In this document: piece after piece, positions 34,595 through 42,962 of the stretch
Numbering within the stretch: the first letter of the stretch is position 1
How the letters are laid out: each line of letters opens with the position of its first letter
NCBI GenBank assembly: GCA_021323755.1
Contig: JAJPKJ010000058.1
Location: forward strand, 16,212 to 80,211
DNA: 64,000 nt
Direction of reading: 5' to 3'
Source of the DNA: Chitinophagales bacterium
Lineage (GTDB): Bacteria; Bacteroidota; Bacteroidia; Chitinophagales; Chitinophagaceae
Made by a program: the position numbers and the translations under genes
Notes under the pieces: generated by a model
Databases searched by the model: none
The model's input: the letters and a program-made list of their open reading frames with translations, nothing else
Told to the model about the DNA's origin: nothing

Positions 34595-35872
34595 TTATTT
34601 GTAGATCGCCCCGTTTTTCATCACCAATTTTGTCTTGCGCAGATCCGAAATATTTCCCGATGGATCTCCTTCAACAATAATAATATCAGCAAATAATTTT
34701 TCTCTTATTCTGCCAACCTGATTATTTATTTTAAAAACATCTGCGTTGATGGAAGTCGCGGAACGCAAGACATCAATGGCTTTCATTCCATATTCCACCA
34801 TATCTTCCATTTCCCGGACATTATCGCCATGTCTAAAAACCCCAACATCACCTCCCATACAAATGGTAACTCCCGCATCCAGCGCAGCTTTGAAGCTTTT
34901 ATGTTTTTCTGTCACCCGTTCCGGTTCCTTGCCAGTTCCTTTCCGCCATCCGCGATATTGTTCAACGGCTTCACCAGCCGCAATCGTTGGACATAATGCC
35001 ACTCCTTTTTCTTTCATCATTTTAAATATCTCAGGCGTCCCGTTATCGCCGTGTTCAATGGTGGTGACACCCGCCAATATGGATCTTCGCATTCCTTCTG
35101 CAGTAGTTGCATGAACGGCGACAATTCTTCCGCTGCTGCTTGCTGCTTCAACGGCCTTTTTTAATTCACTCATTGTAAAAGTGGGTTCTGCCTCATTGTC
35201 TTCTCCCCAGTAATAATCAGCATAAATTTTAATGATGTCTGCCCCCTTTCCAATTTGGGTGCGCACTTCACGAACAATTCCTTCTTCTCCATCCGCTTCA
35301 GCCGCGCCCTTTAAAACATTGATGTCATAGTTGAGATTTTTTGGTCCGTATGTTCCTGTCGCCACGATTGCTTTTGTAGAGGCAAGAATTCGCGGACCAG
35401 GAATGATTTTTTTTTCGATGGCTTCTTTCAATCCGACATCATCATAACCAGCTCCCTCAGTCCCAAGATCGCGGACCGTAGTGAATCCTGCCATCAGGGT
35501 GTTTTTTGCATGCACGGTAGCGCGTGCAATTCGTTCCGCCCTGGATTCTTTCAATACCTGGTCGTTCCAGGATGTTTCATTATAGGGATGTAAAAACAAG
35601 TGACTATGACCTTCGATCAATCCGGGCAATAATGTGCAACCTGGAAATTCAAGCACAATTGTATTTGCAGGAACCTGAATTGATTTTGCATCGCCGACCG
35701 CGCTGATCGTATTTCTGTAAACCAACACCTGCCAGCCCGCATGCATTTGTTCGCCATCAAACACCCGATCGGGTTTGAGAAGATAAAACGAATCTGTTCT
35801 GAAGTCTTGAGAGAAAGAAAATTGGAAACAAAACAATAAAGAAGTAAAAAATATTTTGTGGATATTTTTCAT
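34595..35872 (-). CDS. Periplasmic amidohydrolase-family enzyme, 425 aa
   Basis: A signal peptide (ending FSFSQ) is followed by an imidazolonepropionase-like amidohydrolase. Metal-binding motifs are LLPGLIEGHSHLF, with the HxH-type pair, the ADIIKIYAD segment that carries the lysine, RIVAVHATTAEGM, TTIEHGDNGT, and the late CMGGDVGVFRHG aspartate. The C-terminal LFADIIIVEGDP completes the composite beta-sandwich. Members hydrolyse cyclic amides or dipeptides, so prolidase-like or peptidase-like activity is possible. It lies 27 bp after an isomerase/epimerase-type gene and is probably cotranscribed with it. Confidence 0.88.
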   Translation of the reverse strand: MKNIHKIFFTSLLFCFQFSFSQDFRTDSFYLLKPDRVFDGEQMHAGWQVLVYRNTISAVGDAKSIQVPANTIVLEFPGCTLLPGLIEGHSHLFLHPYNETSWNDQVLKESRAERIARATVHAKNTLMAGFTTVRDLGTEGAGYDDVGLKEAIEKKIIPGPRILASTKAIVATGTYGPKNLNYDINVLKGAAEADGEEGIVREVRTQIGKGADIIKIYADYYWGEDNEAEPTFTMSELKKAVEAASSSGRIVAVHATTAEGMRRSILAGVTTIEHGDNGTPEIFKMMKEKGVALCPTIAAGEAVEQYRGWRKGTGKEPERVTEKHKSFKAALDAGVTICMGGDVGVFRHGDNVREMEDMVEYGMKAIDVLRSATSINADVFKINNQVGRIREKLFADIIIVEGDPSGNISDLRKTKLVMKNGAIYK

Positions 35873-35899
35873 AAGCGATTTGTCATTTATAAATTGAAA

Positions 35900-36745
35900 T
35901 CATTCCAACACTCTTTCCACCCCTCTGAAAAATCCTTCAGATTCTGCAATCCCCGGCAAAGGATCTTTCATCAAATTTTCATATTCCAGACTGCATTTGC
36001 CAGAATATTTGATCTTCTTTAATTCTTTTATCAAGGAAGGATAATCAATAATTCCTCTGCCAACCTCAATTGATCTGCCTTCGGCAACTGCGGCGGAAAC
36101 ATCTTTAATATGCATATCAAAAATACGCGGTCCATAATCTGCTACTGCTTTTGCCGGTACAATACCTGCGCGCATTGCATGACCGATATCAAGACATAAC
36201 CCTATGCGATCATCAAGACCTTTTATTCTGTCATAAACGTCTTTTGGACCGGGATAGAGCTTGTCTTCCGGCCCGTGATTGTGTATAGCGGCACGAATAT
36301 TACTTGCTTTCACCTGTTGTTCAAGTTGGGGCAATAATGCATAATCGGGCGCACAAACGATTAAATTGACACCTACTCTTTTTGCATATTCAAAAGCATT
36401 ACTGACTTCCGCTTCGCTTTTCATATAAATCACACCGACAGCATAAATGGAAATATCTGCGGCCTGAAATTTTGCTTTCACCTCATCAATCTGCTGCTGC
36501 GAACTGTTCAAAGGCAAATGAAAATCTTTTATGGATAATGTTTTTATTTCAACTCTTTTCATCACCTCAATCGATTGTTCTATGGTCAAATTCAAAAAAG
36601 AATAACCAGCGATTCCCAATTGCAAAAAATCGTTGCTCGCATTTTTTTGTTTTGTGGGAAAATTCTTGCTGTTAAGGGATGATAAAACATCGGGAGCAGA
36701 TAAGCCGATAGCGCTTAGCTTCAGAAAATTTCTTCTTGATGACAT
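35900..36745 (-). CDS. Tat-exported sugar-phosphate isomerase/epimerase-like TIM barrel, 281 aa
   Basis: The ATG at 36745 gives MSSRRNFLKLSAIGLS, a standard twin-arginine leader; the frame from 36766 adds seven residues. The rest is an AP-endonuclease-2/xylose-isomerase-like barrel: LIVCAPDYALLPQL, IRAAIHNHGPEDKLYPGPKDVYDRI, GLCLDIGHAMRAGI, DMHIKDVS, GRGIIDYPSLIKELKKIKYSGKCSLEYE. The metal ligands (Glu/Asp/His/Glu) can be followed in this order. The substrate is unknown but secreted versions in Bacteroidota often act on sugars or inositols. It precedes the amidohydrolase gene. Confidence 0.87.
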   Translation of the reverse strand: MSSRRNFLKLSAIGLSAPDVLSSLNSKNFPTKQKNASNDFLQLGIAGYSFLNLTIEQSIEVMKRVEIKTLSIKDFHLPLNSSQQQIDEVKAKFQAADISIYAVGVIYMKSEAEVSNAFEYAKRVGVNLIVCAPDYALLPQLEQQVKASNIRAAIHNHGPEDKLYPGPKDVYDRIKGLDDRIGLCLDIGHAMRAGIVPAKAVADYGPRIFDMHIKDVSAAVAEGRSIEVGRGIIDYPSLIKELKKIKYSGKCSLEYENLMKDPLPGIAESEGFFRGVERVLE

Positions 36746-36890
36746 AGTAATGGTTAGAAAGTTCAATAAAGAAATTAAGGTACGACAAATAATAATCCCT
36801 TAGCTATACAAGGGTTCTGAAGAATTTAAAGAAAGCAATACCGGCGGAGAATTTCCGTGAATGAAGAAGCAAAAGATCGTCGGAATAATA

Positions 36891-37007
36891 TTAAAAGCCT
36901 AACTGCAAAATATATCCGAAAATCAGAACAGCAACAGTGATACCTGCAATAAAGCAGAGGGCGAGTTTTGTTATCGGCATAGCCGCAACTTTTCTTACGG
37001 TTTTCAT
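36891..37007 (-). CDS. Predicted 38-residue single-pass membrane protein
   Basis: An ATG at 37007 opens a 38-codon frame: a basic head (MKTVRKVAAMPITK) then a 20-residue hydrophobic stretch (LALCFIAGITVAVLIFGYIL). The composition is that of a real small membrane protein. Six nucleotides before the start is a near-consensus -7 box AAAATTTG, and directly upstream of that a palindrome TAGGGT-CT-ACCCTA. No homolog is known to me. It is below usual ORF thresholds and there is nothing else in this 339 bp gap. Confidence 0.45.
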   Translation of the reverse strand: MKTVRKVAAMPITKLALCFIAGITVAVLIFGYILQLGF

Positions 37008-37013
37008 AAGCAC

Positions 37014-37034
37014 CAAATTTTAGGGTCTACCCTA
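37014..37034 (-). promoter_or_regulatory. -7 box and palindrome upstream of the 38-residue protein
   Basis: The minus strand shows AAAATTTG (one mismatch to TAnnTTTG) with the perfect interrupted palindrome TAGGGT-CT-ACCCTA (37021-37034) touching it. A regulator bound there would block the promoter, so it is a candidate operator. Confidence 0.35.
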
Positions 37035-37084
37035 CTAAAACGCTTATTGGATTTGAATATTGCGTCTGCCGTTATTTTTATTAG

Positions 37085-37807
37085 CTATTGTTTTTCAAAT
37101 TGTTCGAAAGACAAATTCAGGACTTCATATTTTTCAGGATCCGGCAAACTATAATGCCACCATTCTGTAGCGAATTCCCTGAATCCGAATTTCTCCATCG
37201 TTTCTTTCAATAATTTTCTGTTCAGCAAAACATCTTCAGGCAGATCCACAAAATCGTGATGAGCAGAATCAGTAAAATTATCAAAGCCAGTTGGCATTTT
37301 TATTTCTTTACCTGTTTTCAAATCAATGATCGTCAGATCAACAGCGATTCCGCGATTATGCCCGCTCCCTTTTTTGGGATCAGCGACATAACGATCATCA
37401 TGAACCAGTTCCCAAAATTTTTCTGTCACAAAATATGGACGGTATGCATCAAAAATCTTCAATCCCAATCCTTTTTTATTTAATTCTTTTTGAACCTGCG
37501 CCAATGCTCTTATAGCTGGTAATCTCAAAAAAGTATTTTTTGGCAATTCAGGATACATGATACGATGCATAAAATTATCTGTGGTTTCATAGCGCAGGTC
37601 GAGTATAATGTTTGGGATTGATCGTTGCACATCGATCATTCGCATATTGCTGTCTTCTTTTGTTGTTTTAATATAGGATTCAACGGAATTAATTACATGA
37701 AGTGAATTATTTACAGCGTCTTGCGCAGCACAAACAAAAGCAGAGGTGGAAAAAATAGTAGTAATGATTAATAAAATATTGAAGCGTTGTGTTATATTGT
37801 ATCGCAT
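37085..37807 (-). CDS. D-Ala-D-Ala dipeptidase-type M15D peptidase, 240 aa
   Basis: A signal peptide precedes a full M15D (VanX/DdpX-like) zinc peptidase: Arg123 in DAYRPYF, the zinc motif SGHNRGIAVD (His150, Asp157) and the second pair in EWWHYS (Glu215, His218). The enzyme type cleaves D-alanyl-D-alanine; exported forms are taken to work on wall peptides. No vanH or vanA ligase lies nearby, so recycling or remodelling is more likely than vancomycin resistance. It is divergent from an L,D-transpeptidase gene, with which it may form a cell-wall module. Confidence 0.9.
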   Translation of the reverse strand: MRYNITQRFNILLIITTIFSTSAFVCAAQDAVNNSLHVINSVESYIKTTKEDSNMRMIDVQRSIPNIILDLRYETTDNFMHRIMYPELPKNTFLRLPAIRALAQVQKELNKKGLGLKIFDAYRPYFVTEKFWELVHDDRYVADPKKGSGHNRGIAVDLTIIDLKTGKEIKMPTGFDNFTDSAHHDFVDLPEDVLLNRKLLKETMEKFGFREFATEWWHYSLPDPEKYEVLNLSFEQFEKQ

Positions 37808-37824
37808 ATTGATTCGCGGATTAT

Positions 37825-37832
37825 TTACTTTG
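37825..37832 (+). promoter_or_regulatory. Predicted -7 box of the L,D-transpeptidase gene
   Basis: TTACTTTG has one mismatch to TAnnTTTG and lies 42 nt before the ATG at 37875. Confidence 0.35.
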
Positions 37833-37874
37833 AAGAAAGTTAGGAATTTGCGATGAATAAACCGTAATTAATAC

Positions 37875-39557
37875 ATGAGTTACCAAAGAACCCTGACAAA
37901 GATTTTATCGCTAACCTGTGCCTGTTTTATTCTAGTTTGTTGCAATAATGCCAATAAAAAACCTGCTGACAAAGATATCGTCAGCAAGCCCGAAAAAATG
38001 CCCGAGCATATCAGCAACGACCTGGAAAAAACACTCGATTACATCAATAAAAACAGTGGCAAACTAAATGACACGGTTACTTTGGATTATGCAAAGCTTG
38101 ATGACAGTTTTTATAATGTAAAAAACTATGCCTCCATTTGGAACGACCATGAAAAATGGTTGCCGCTTGCCGATTCATTATACAAATTCATAGAAAACGC
38201 CAAAAATTACGGACTGTTTCCTTCAGATTACTATTATAAGCCCATTTCATTCATACGAAGAGTGCTCGTTGAAGATTCTGTGGCAAGAAAAAATGCAGTT
38301 CTCTGGGCCCGCGCTGATATTTTATTGACGGATGCTTTTTTTAAATTAGTAAAAGATCTCAGGCAGGGTCGTTTGCAATACGACAGCGTAACATTAAGAG
38401 CAGATACCGTATTGCATGATTCCATCTTTACGCAAACATTGGCCCAGGCGGCACAATTAGGAAGCGTTGATTCTGCATTGAGAAGTCTTGAACCAAGAAT
38501 AAAAGGGTACGATTCATTACGAACATATTTGAAAGAGTTCCTGGCAACGGCAAAATTCAAACCATTTACTTATTTGGTTTATCCATACAAGGACTCCATT
38601 TCATTTTTCACCACGCTCCAAAAAAGGTTGTATGAAACGGGAATTGTCAGTTCTGATTCAACAGCAATGGACACGACACAGTTCATCAGCGCATTGAAAA
38701 AATACCAGAAAAAAACGGGACTAAAAATAACCGGACATATTTCGGAAGAAGTGGTGAACAAACTCAATAACACGGACATCGAAAAATTCAAACGGATTGC
38801 GGTTAACCTTGACCGTTATAAATTATTACCGGATACTTTGCCGCGGACCTATATTTGGGTAAATCTCCCTTCTTTTTATTTGGATGTTTACGACGCTGAT
38901 ACCCTGGTTTTTGAATCAAGAATTATTTGCGGCGATCCAAAGACAAGAACTCCCTTGTTAACAAGTCAGGTTTCTAATTTTATCACCTACCCGCAATGGA
39001 CGGTTCCCTACAGCATCATTTTTAAAGAAATGCTTCCAAAAATTCAAAAGAACATCGATTTTCTGAAAAAAGAAAACCTGATGGTTGTTGACAGAAATGA
39101 TAATATTCTGGATCCAAAAAAAATAAACTGGGCAAAGCTGAGTAAAAAACATTTCCCTTATTTTTTGAAACAGGAACAGGGGGATAATAATTCTCTGGGG
39201 GTGATCAAATTCAATTTCAGAAATAAATACAGTGTTTACATGCATGACACCAATGTGAGATGGATGTTCGGCAAAGCATTTCGTGCATTGAGTCATGGTT
39301 GCGTGCGCGTAAAAGAATGGCAAAAAATGTCTGATTTTTTGGTTCGCAATGATACAATGCGATATCATACCGATACATTACGCGCCTGGATAAAAAGACA
39401 GGAAAAGCATGTGGTTAGCGGGTTCCAGAAGGTCCCGGTTTTTATCAGGTATTTTGACTGTGAAGGCAAGAATGGCCGCATAAAGTTTTACGACGACATC
39501 TATGACGAAGATAAATTCCTTTGCGAAAAATACTTTGCCAATAAGAGCGTTAACTAA
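37875..39557 (+). CDS. L,D-transpeptidase lipoprotein, YcbB-like, 560 aa
   Basis: A lipoprotein leader ends at VCC (residues 22-23). The N-terminal third matches the YcbB/LdtD scaffold region (YKFIENAKNYGLFPSDYYY, FFKLVKDLRQGRLQY), followed by a peptidoglycan-binding-like segment (FISALKKYQKKTGLKITGHISEEVVNKLN). The catalytic YkuD domain covers about residues 325-510, with HDTNVRW, then SHGCVRV (His474, Cys476). This makes 3->3 crosslinks in peptidoglycan. The downstream RlpA gene starts 5 bp later in the same orientation, so both are one operon. Confidence 0.93.
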   Translation: MSYQRTLTKILSLTCACFILVCCNNANKKPADKDIVSKPEKMPEHISNDLEKTLDYINKNSGKLNDTVTLDYAKLDDSFYNVKNYASIWNDHEKWLPLADSLYKFIENAKNYGLFPSDYYYKPISFIRRVLVEDSVARKNAVLWARADILLTDAFFKLVKDLRQGRLQYDSVTLRADTVLHDSIFTQTLAQAAQLGSVDSALRSLEPRIKGYDSLRTYLKEFLATAKFKPFTYLVYPYKDSISFFTTLQKRLYETGIVSSDSTAMDTTQFISALKKYQKKTGLKITGHISEEVVNKLNNTDIEKFKRIAVNLDRYKLLPDTLPRTYIWVNLPSFYLDVYDADTLVFESRIICGDPKTRTPLLTSQVSNFITYPQWTVPYSIIFKEMLPKIQKNIDFLKKENLMVVDRNDNILDPKKINWAKLSKKHFPYFLKQEQGDNNSLGVIKFNFRNKYSVYMHDTNVRWMFGKAFRALSHGCVRVKEWQKMSDFLVRNDTMRYHTDTLRAWIKRQEKHVVSGFQKVPVFIRYFDCEGKNGRIKFYDDIYDEDKFLCEKYFANKSVN

Positions 39558-39562
39558 TATCT

Positions 39563-40006
39563 ATGAATAAATACATTATTGCTTCCTTGCTTGCGGGCAT
39601 GGCAGTGCCATGTATGATTTCTGCGCAGCATAAAACAAAGACCGCTGTAGTCGTAAAAAAGAAAAATTCAAAAGTACGATATGGAATTGCCAGTTTTTAT
39701 GCCAATAAATTCAATGGCAGAAGAACGGCGAATGGTGAAATTTTCAGTCAGCAAAAATTAACGGCAGCAAGCAATAAGATTCCCCTCAACACATGGGTCA
39801 GGGTTACCAATCTAAAAAATAAAAAAAAGGTGGTTTTGCGGGTAACAGACCGGATGCATCATCTTAATAAGAGATTGATCGATCTTAGTCGCGCAGCTGC
39901 CAAACAATTGGGCTACACCGGGTGGGGATTAGCAAAAGTAAAAGTGGAGATACTGGGGAAGAAAAAAATGACCGAACAAGAATTGATCTCTGAAAATGAA
40001 AAATAA
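39563..40006 (+). CDS. RlpA-family septal ring lytic transglycosylase-like protein, 147 aa
   Basis: A signal peptide (ending CMISAQ) precedes a double-psi beta-barrel RlpA domain: YGIASFYANKFNGRRTANGEIFSQQKLTAASNKIPLNTWVRVTNLKNKKKVVLRVTDRMHHLNKRLIDLS. The conserved catalytic Asp of RlpA-like lytic transglycosylases is in VTDR. There is no SPOR domain at the C-terminus, unlike in the E. coli protein. It lies 5 bp after the L,D-transpeptidase gene and likely works on the same wall substrate. Confidence 0.9.
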   Translation: MNKYIIASLLAGMAVPCMISAQHKTKTAVVVKKKNSKVRYGIASFYANKFNGRRTANGEIFSQQKLTAASNKIPLNTWVRVTNLKNKKKVVLRVTDRMHHLNKRLIDLSRAAAKQLGYTGWGLAKVKVEILGKKKMTEQELISENEK

Positions 40007-40012
40007 TTTTTA

Positions 40013-40429
40013 TCAAAGCGTGTGCTTGGATATATCTGCAATTGTTTTCTTTTCCAGAATCCGCAGATTGGCATCACGAACCTGCGTCATAACATCATGC
40101 AGACCGCAACTTTTTTCATCACAATTCCTGCACTTTTCGTAAAAATATAAACTAACGCAGGAGACGAGCGATATCGGGCCATCCAGCAATCGCATGATCG
40201 TGGCGAGTTGAACATCTTTTGGATTCTTTGCCAAAAAATAACCACCTCCTTTCCCTTTTTTGCTATCCAGCACACCGGCTTTCTTCAGTTCCAGCAAGAT
40301 ATTCTCTAAAAACTTTAATGGGATTTTTTTCTTTTTTGAGATTTCTGCGATCAATACCGGCTTTTCCTTCCCTTTATCAGCGAGATACATGAGCGCCTGA
40401 AAAGCATACTGCGTTTTTTTCGATAGCAT
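40013..40429 (-). CDS. Rrf2-family transcriptional regulator with four cysteines, 138 aa
   Basis: The winged-helix N-terminus (YAFQALMYLADKGKEKPVLIAEISKKKKIPLKFLENILLELKKAGVLDSKKGKGGGYFLAK) is typical of Rrf2. Cysteines at 91, 100, 103 and 108 in SCVSLYFYEKC and NCDEKSC lie where IscR and NsrR bind an Fe-S cluster; the spacing is not identical to IscR. It may sense iron, oxidative or nitrosative stress. A -7 box TAAATTTG lies 20 nt before the ATG. It convergently abuts rlpA. Confidence 0.93.
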   Translation of the reverse strand: MLSKKTQYAFQALMYLADKGKEKPVLIAEISKKKKIPLKFLENILLELKKAGVLDSKKGKGGGYFLAKNPKDVQLATIMRLLDGPISLVSCVSLYFYEKCRNCDEKSCGLHDVMTQVRDANLRILEKKTIADISKHTL

Positions 40430-40449
40430 TCAATTTGATTTTATAAATG

Positions 40450-40457
40450 CAAATTTA
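40450..40457 (-). promoter_or_regulatory. Predicted -7 box of the Rrf2 gene
   Basis: The minus strand reads TAAATTTG, an exact TAnnTTTG match, 20 nt before the ATG at 40429. Confidence 0.5.
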
Positions 40458-40497
40458 AACTTATTTTCTTAGCGCATCATAATCAAGGACTCAAGGA

Positions 40498-41214
40498 TCA
40501 TAATCCCAAAACATCCTTCATGCTAAAAACGCCTTTTTTATCATATAGAAATTCAGCAGCCAATACTGCGCCAAGCGCAAACCCTTTACGGTTATGCGCT
40601 TCATGGATTATCTCGATGTCGTCAATGTCCGAACTGTATTTTACTTTATGGGTTCCTGCAGCAGGATCTATTCTTTCACTTATTATTTCCAATTCCTCCG
40701 GATTTTCGGCAATATGATTAACCCAATTTTTCTTTCGTGGAATATACGCTGTTATTTCTTCAGCGAGGGTAATCGCTGTTCCGCTGGGCGCATCTCTTTT
40801 TTCGGTATGATGGGTCTCTGTGATACGGATAGCATAATCTTCCTGTTTTGCCATCAATTGCGCAAGACGTTTATTGATCTCAAAAAAAATATTCACGCCC
40901 ACGCTAAAATTACTGGCGTACAAAAAAGCCCCATTATTCTCAACGCAATATTTTTTTACATCGTCGTATTTTTTTAGCCAGCCGGTAGTGCCGCATACAA
41001 CAGGGGTTTTTGCCTGGAGGCATGTCATCACATTTTGAAAGGCCGTGTGGGGCGTTGTGAATTCAATAGCGACATTTGCCTTGGCCAGGGTAACATCGTT
41101 AAACTGACTAATATTCCCGATATCAATTTTTAAAACAACTTCATGACCGCGTTGTACCGCAATCTCTTTGATGGCTTTGCCCATCTTACCATAGCCAATC
41201 AGCGCTATTTTCAT
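40498..41214 (-). CDS. dapB: 4-hydroxy-tetrahydrodipicolinate reductase
   Basis: DapB reduces the cyclic intermediate in lysine and diaminopimelate synthesis. Motifs are the N-terminal NAD(P)-binding IALIGYGKMGKAI, the VCGTTGW loop, the catalytic SVGVNIFFEI stretch and the substrate-binding HHTEKRDAPSGTA segment. The 238-residue length is normal. It follows the parA-parB-DUF5683 genes on the same strand, a gene order common in Bacteroidota. Confidence 0.95.
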   Translation of the reverse strand: MKIALIGYGKMGKAIKEIAVQRGHEVVLKIDIGNISQFNDVTLAKANVAIEFTTPHTAFQNVMTCLQAKTPVVCGTTGWLKKYDDVKKYCVENNGAFLYASNFSVGVNIFFEINKRLAQLMAKQEDYAIRITETHHTEKRDAPSGTAITLAEEITAYIPRKKNWVNHIAENPEELEIISERIDPAAGTHKVKYSSDIDDIEIIHEAHNRKGFALGAVLAAEFLYDKKGVFSMKDVLGL

Positions 41215-41274
41215 ACCTCAGAATTTTCAGGAAAATTAACACAAACTGATCAATGCCCAAATAATTTTAAAACG

Positions 41275-41964
41275 CTAATAGGACGTATTAAATACTTTGA
41301 ACTGTGGTCTATGAATATCAAAAACCAGACTGACGCCGGAGATATTTGAGGAACAGGGCGCAATACGAATAGAAAGATCTCTGCTCACGTCAAATAATTT
41401 CAAATGAGCATCAACGGTAGCATCCACGATATTCAATGCATAAAAAAGCAGGAAGAACAGCACAGAATAATCTTCATTACTTCGAAAATAGTTTCGATAT
41501 TTCTGAAGTCCGGTAATGCCATAAGAATTTATGGAGCTATCCTGATTAAAAATAAACGGCAGCAATTTAGGATCCACCTTCGAAATACTGTCTTTATTAT
41601 TATAACTTCCGTTTGCCAGCACGGCTAAAGCATATCTGGTCTTATTATACCATTTCTTATTGTCAAAATAGGTGTAGGTAGGAAAGCCTACTGCAAACCA
41701 AACGATCGGCACTTTCCAGTATTTTTTATTATAGATCTGGCCGAGTCCGGGAAATACGGCTGAATAAATTGTTGCTCTTGTCGGATCAAAGGCTTTTTTC
41801 TTTTGCGTTGAATCGGATTTCTTTGAAGCGGGGCTTGTGGAATCTTTTTTTGCAACAATGCTGGTGTCCTGCGATGAGGTCCTTACATGCAGGCTGTCCT
41901 GAGCCATGACGGCCTGCATCGAAAAACAAAAAATGAACAATATAGTGATTGAAAAAAACCGCAT
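41275..41964 (-). CDS. DUF5683 domain protein, 229 aa
   Basis: A signal peptide (ending AVMAQ) precedes a Ser/Lys-rich stretch and the DUF5683 core with helices: ATIYSAVFPGLGQIYNKKYWKVPIVWFAVGFPTYTYFDNKKWYNKTRYAL and LLFYALNIVDATVDAHLKLFDVS. Function is unknown; it is nearly always next to parB and dapB in this phylum, which I take from general knowledge. The gap to parB is 8 bp. Confidence 0.88.
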   Translation of the reverse strand: MRFFSITILFIFCFSMQAVMAQDSLHVRTSSQDTSIVAKKDSTSPASKKSDSTQKKKAFDPTRATIYSAVFPGLGQIYNKKYWKVPIVWFAVGFPTYTYFDNKKWYNKTRYALAVLANGSYNNKDSISKVDPKLLPFIFNQDSSINSYGITGLQKYRNYFRSNEDYSVLFFLLFYALNIVDATVDAHLKLFDVSRDLSIRIAPCSSNISGVSLVFDIHRPQFKVFNTSY

Positions 41965-41972
41965 TAATAATT

Positions 41973-42890
41973 TTAATTCACCTGAACGTTCATTAACGAC
42001 AAAATCTTATTCAATTCCTGCATCGAATAATATTCTATGTTAATGCTGCCATGCCCGTTTTTATTGTGGCTAAACTTTACACGGGTGCTGAAATGCGATG
42101 CTAAGTTATCCTCTATTTTTTTGAAAGCCTGTGGCAGCAAAGGTTTTACGGAATTTTTAACAGCAGTGTTGCCTTTGTATAATTTGCGAACCAGTTCTTC
42201 TGTTTGTCTGACAGATAATCCTTTCGTCTTAATATCATTAAAAATATACAATTGCTTATCGACGGTATCAACATTGATCAATGCCCTTGCATGACCCATA
42301 CTCAATTGATTATTCCGAACGGCAACTTGTATGTCCGGTGGCAATTTTAATAATCGGACATAATTGGCTACTGTGCTTCTCTCCTTGCCCATCCGCTCAG
42401 AGACTTCTTCCTGCGTGTAGTTCAATTCATCCATCATTCTTTTGTAACTAAGGGCAATTTCGATGGCGTTCAGGTCCTCGCGCTGCAAATTTTCAAGCAG
42501 TGCCAGCTCCAGCAATTGCTGATCGTTGGCAGAACGGATATAAACAGGAATATCTTTTATGCCGGCAATTTTCGCCGCGCGAAAACGACGTTCACCGGAG
42601 ATGATACGATATCTTCCGGTTGGAAGCTTGGAAACAGTTATAGGTTGTATGATATCGTGCAGTCTAATAGATGCAGCCAGTTCATTTAGCGCCAGCTCAT
42701 CAAAATCGCGGCGAGGTTGTTTTGGATTTGTTTCTATCTGGTCAAGTACGATTCGCAAAATGCCGGTTACATTTTCGACAACAGATGTTTTTAATGTTCC
42801 CGAAGAAGTTTTAAGATCATCATCGATGCTTTGCAATAGGGATCTTATTCCTTTACCTAATGCTTCTTTATTTTGCTTGGGAGTGGTCAT
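41973..42890 (-). CDS. parB: Chromosome-partitioning protein ParB
   Basis: ParB binds parS and spreads as a CTP-dependent clamp. Visible are the N-terminal ParB/Srx core with the CTP-binding GERRFRAAKIAG (the GxRRxxA motif), the ENLQREDLNAIE motif, the HTH (TQEEVSERMGKERSTVANYVRLLKLP) and the C-terminal dimerisation domain. Length 305 is normal. It lies downstream of parA by 72 bp. I found no parS-like 16 bp palindrome of the TGTTTCACGTGAAACA kind nearby. Confidence 0.95.
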   Translation of the reverse strand: MTTPKQNKEALGKGIRSLLQSIDDDLKTSSGTLKTSVVENVTGILRIVLDQIETNPKQPRRDFDELALNELAASIRLHDIIQPITVSKLPTGRYRIISGERRFRAAKIAGIKDIPVYIRSANDQQLLELALLENLQREDLNAIEIALSYKRMMDELNYTQEEVSERMGKERSTVANYVRLLKLPPDIQVAVRNNQLSMGHARALINVDTVDKQLYIFNDIKTKGLSVRQTEELVRKLYKGNTAVKNSVKPLLPQAFKKIEDNLASHFSTRVKFSHNKNGHGSINIEYYSMQELNKILSLMNVQVN

Positions 42891-42962
42891 AAATTTAGAT
42901 TTAAGGCTTCAGGCTTGAGGTGTGAGACATTTCAACATATGCCCTGACCATTGCCTTAGACC

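Noticed and set aside
37085..37807. Reading the M15D peptidase as vancomycin resistance
   Set aside because: There is no vanH, vanA-type ligase or VanR/S pair close by; a general wall-recycling dipeptidase is the more careful reading.
38958..39368. 136-codon minus-strand ORF
   Set aside because: Antisense to the catalytic domain of the L,D-transpeptidase; Phe/Ile-rich shadow.
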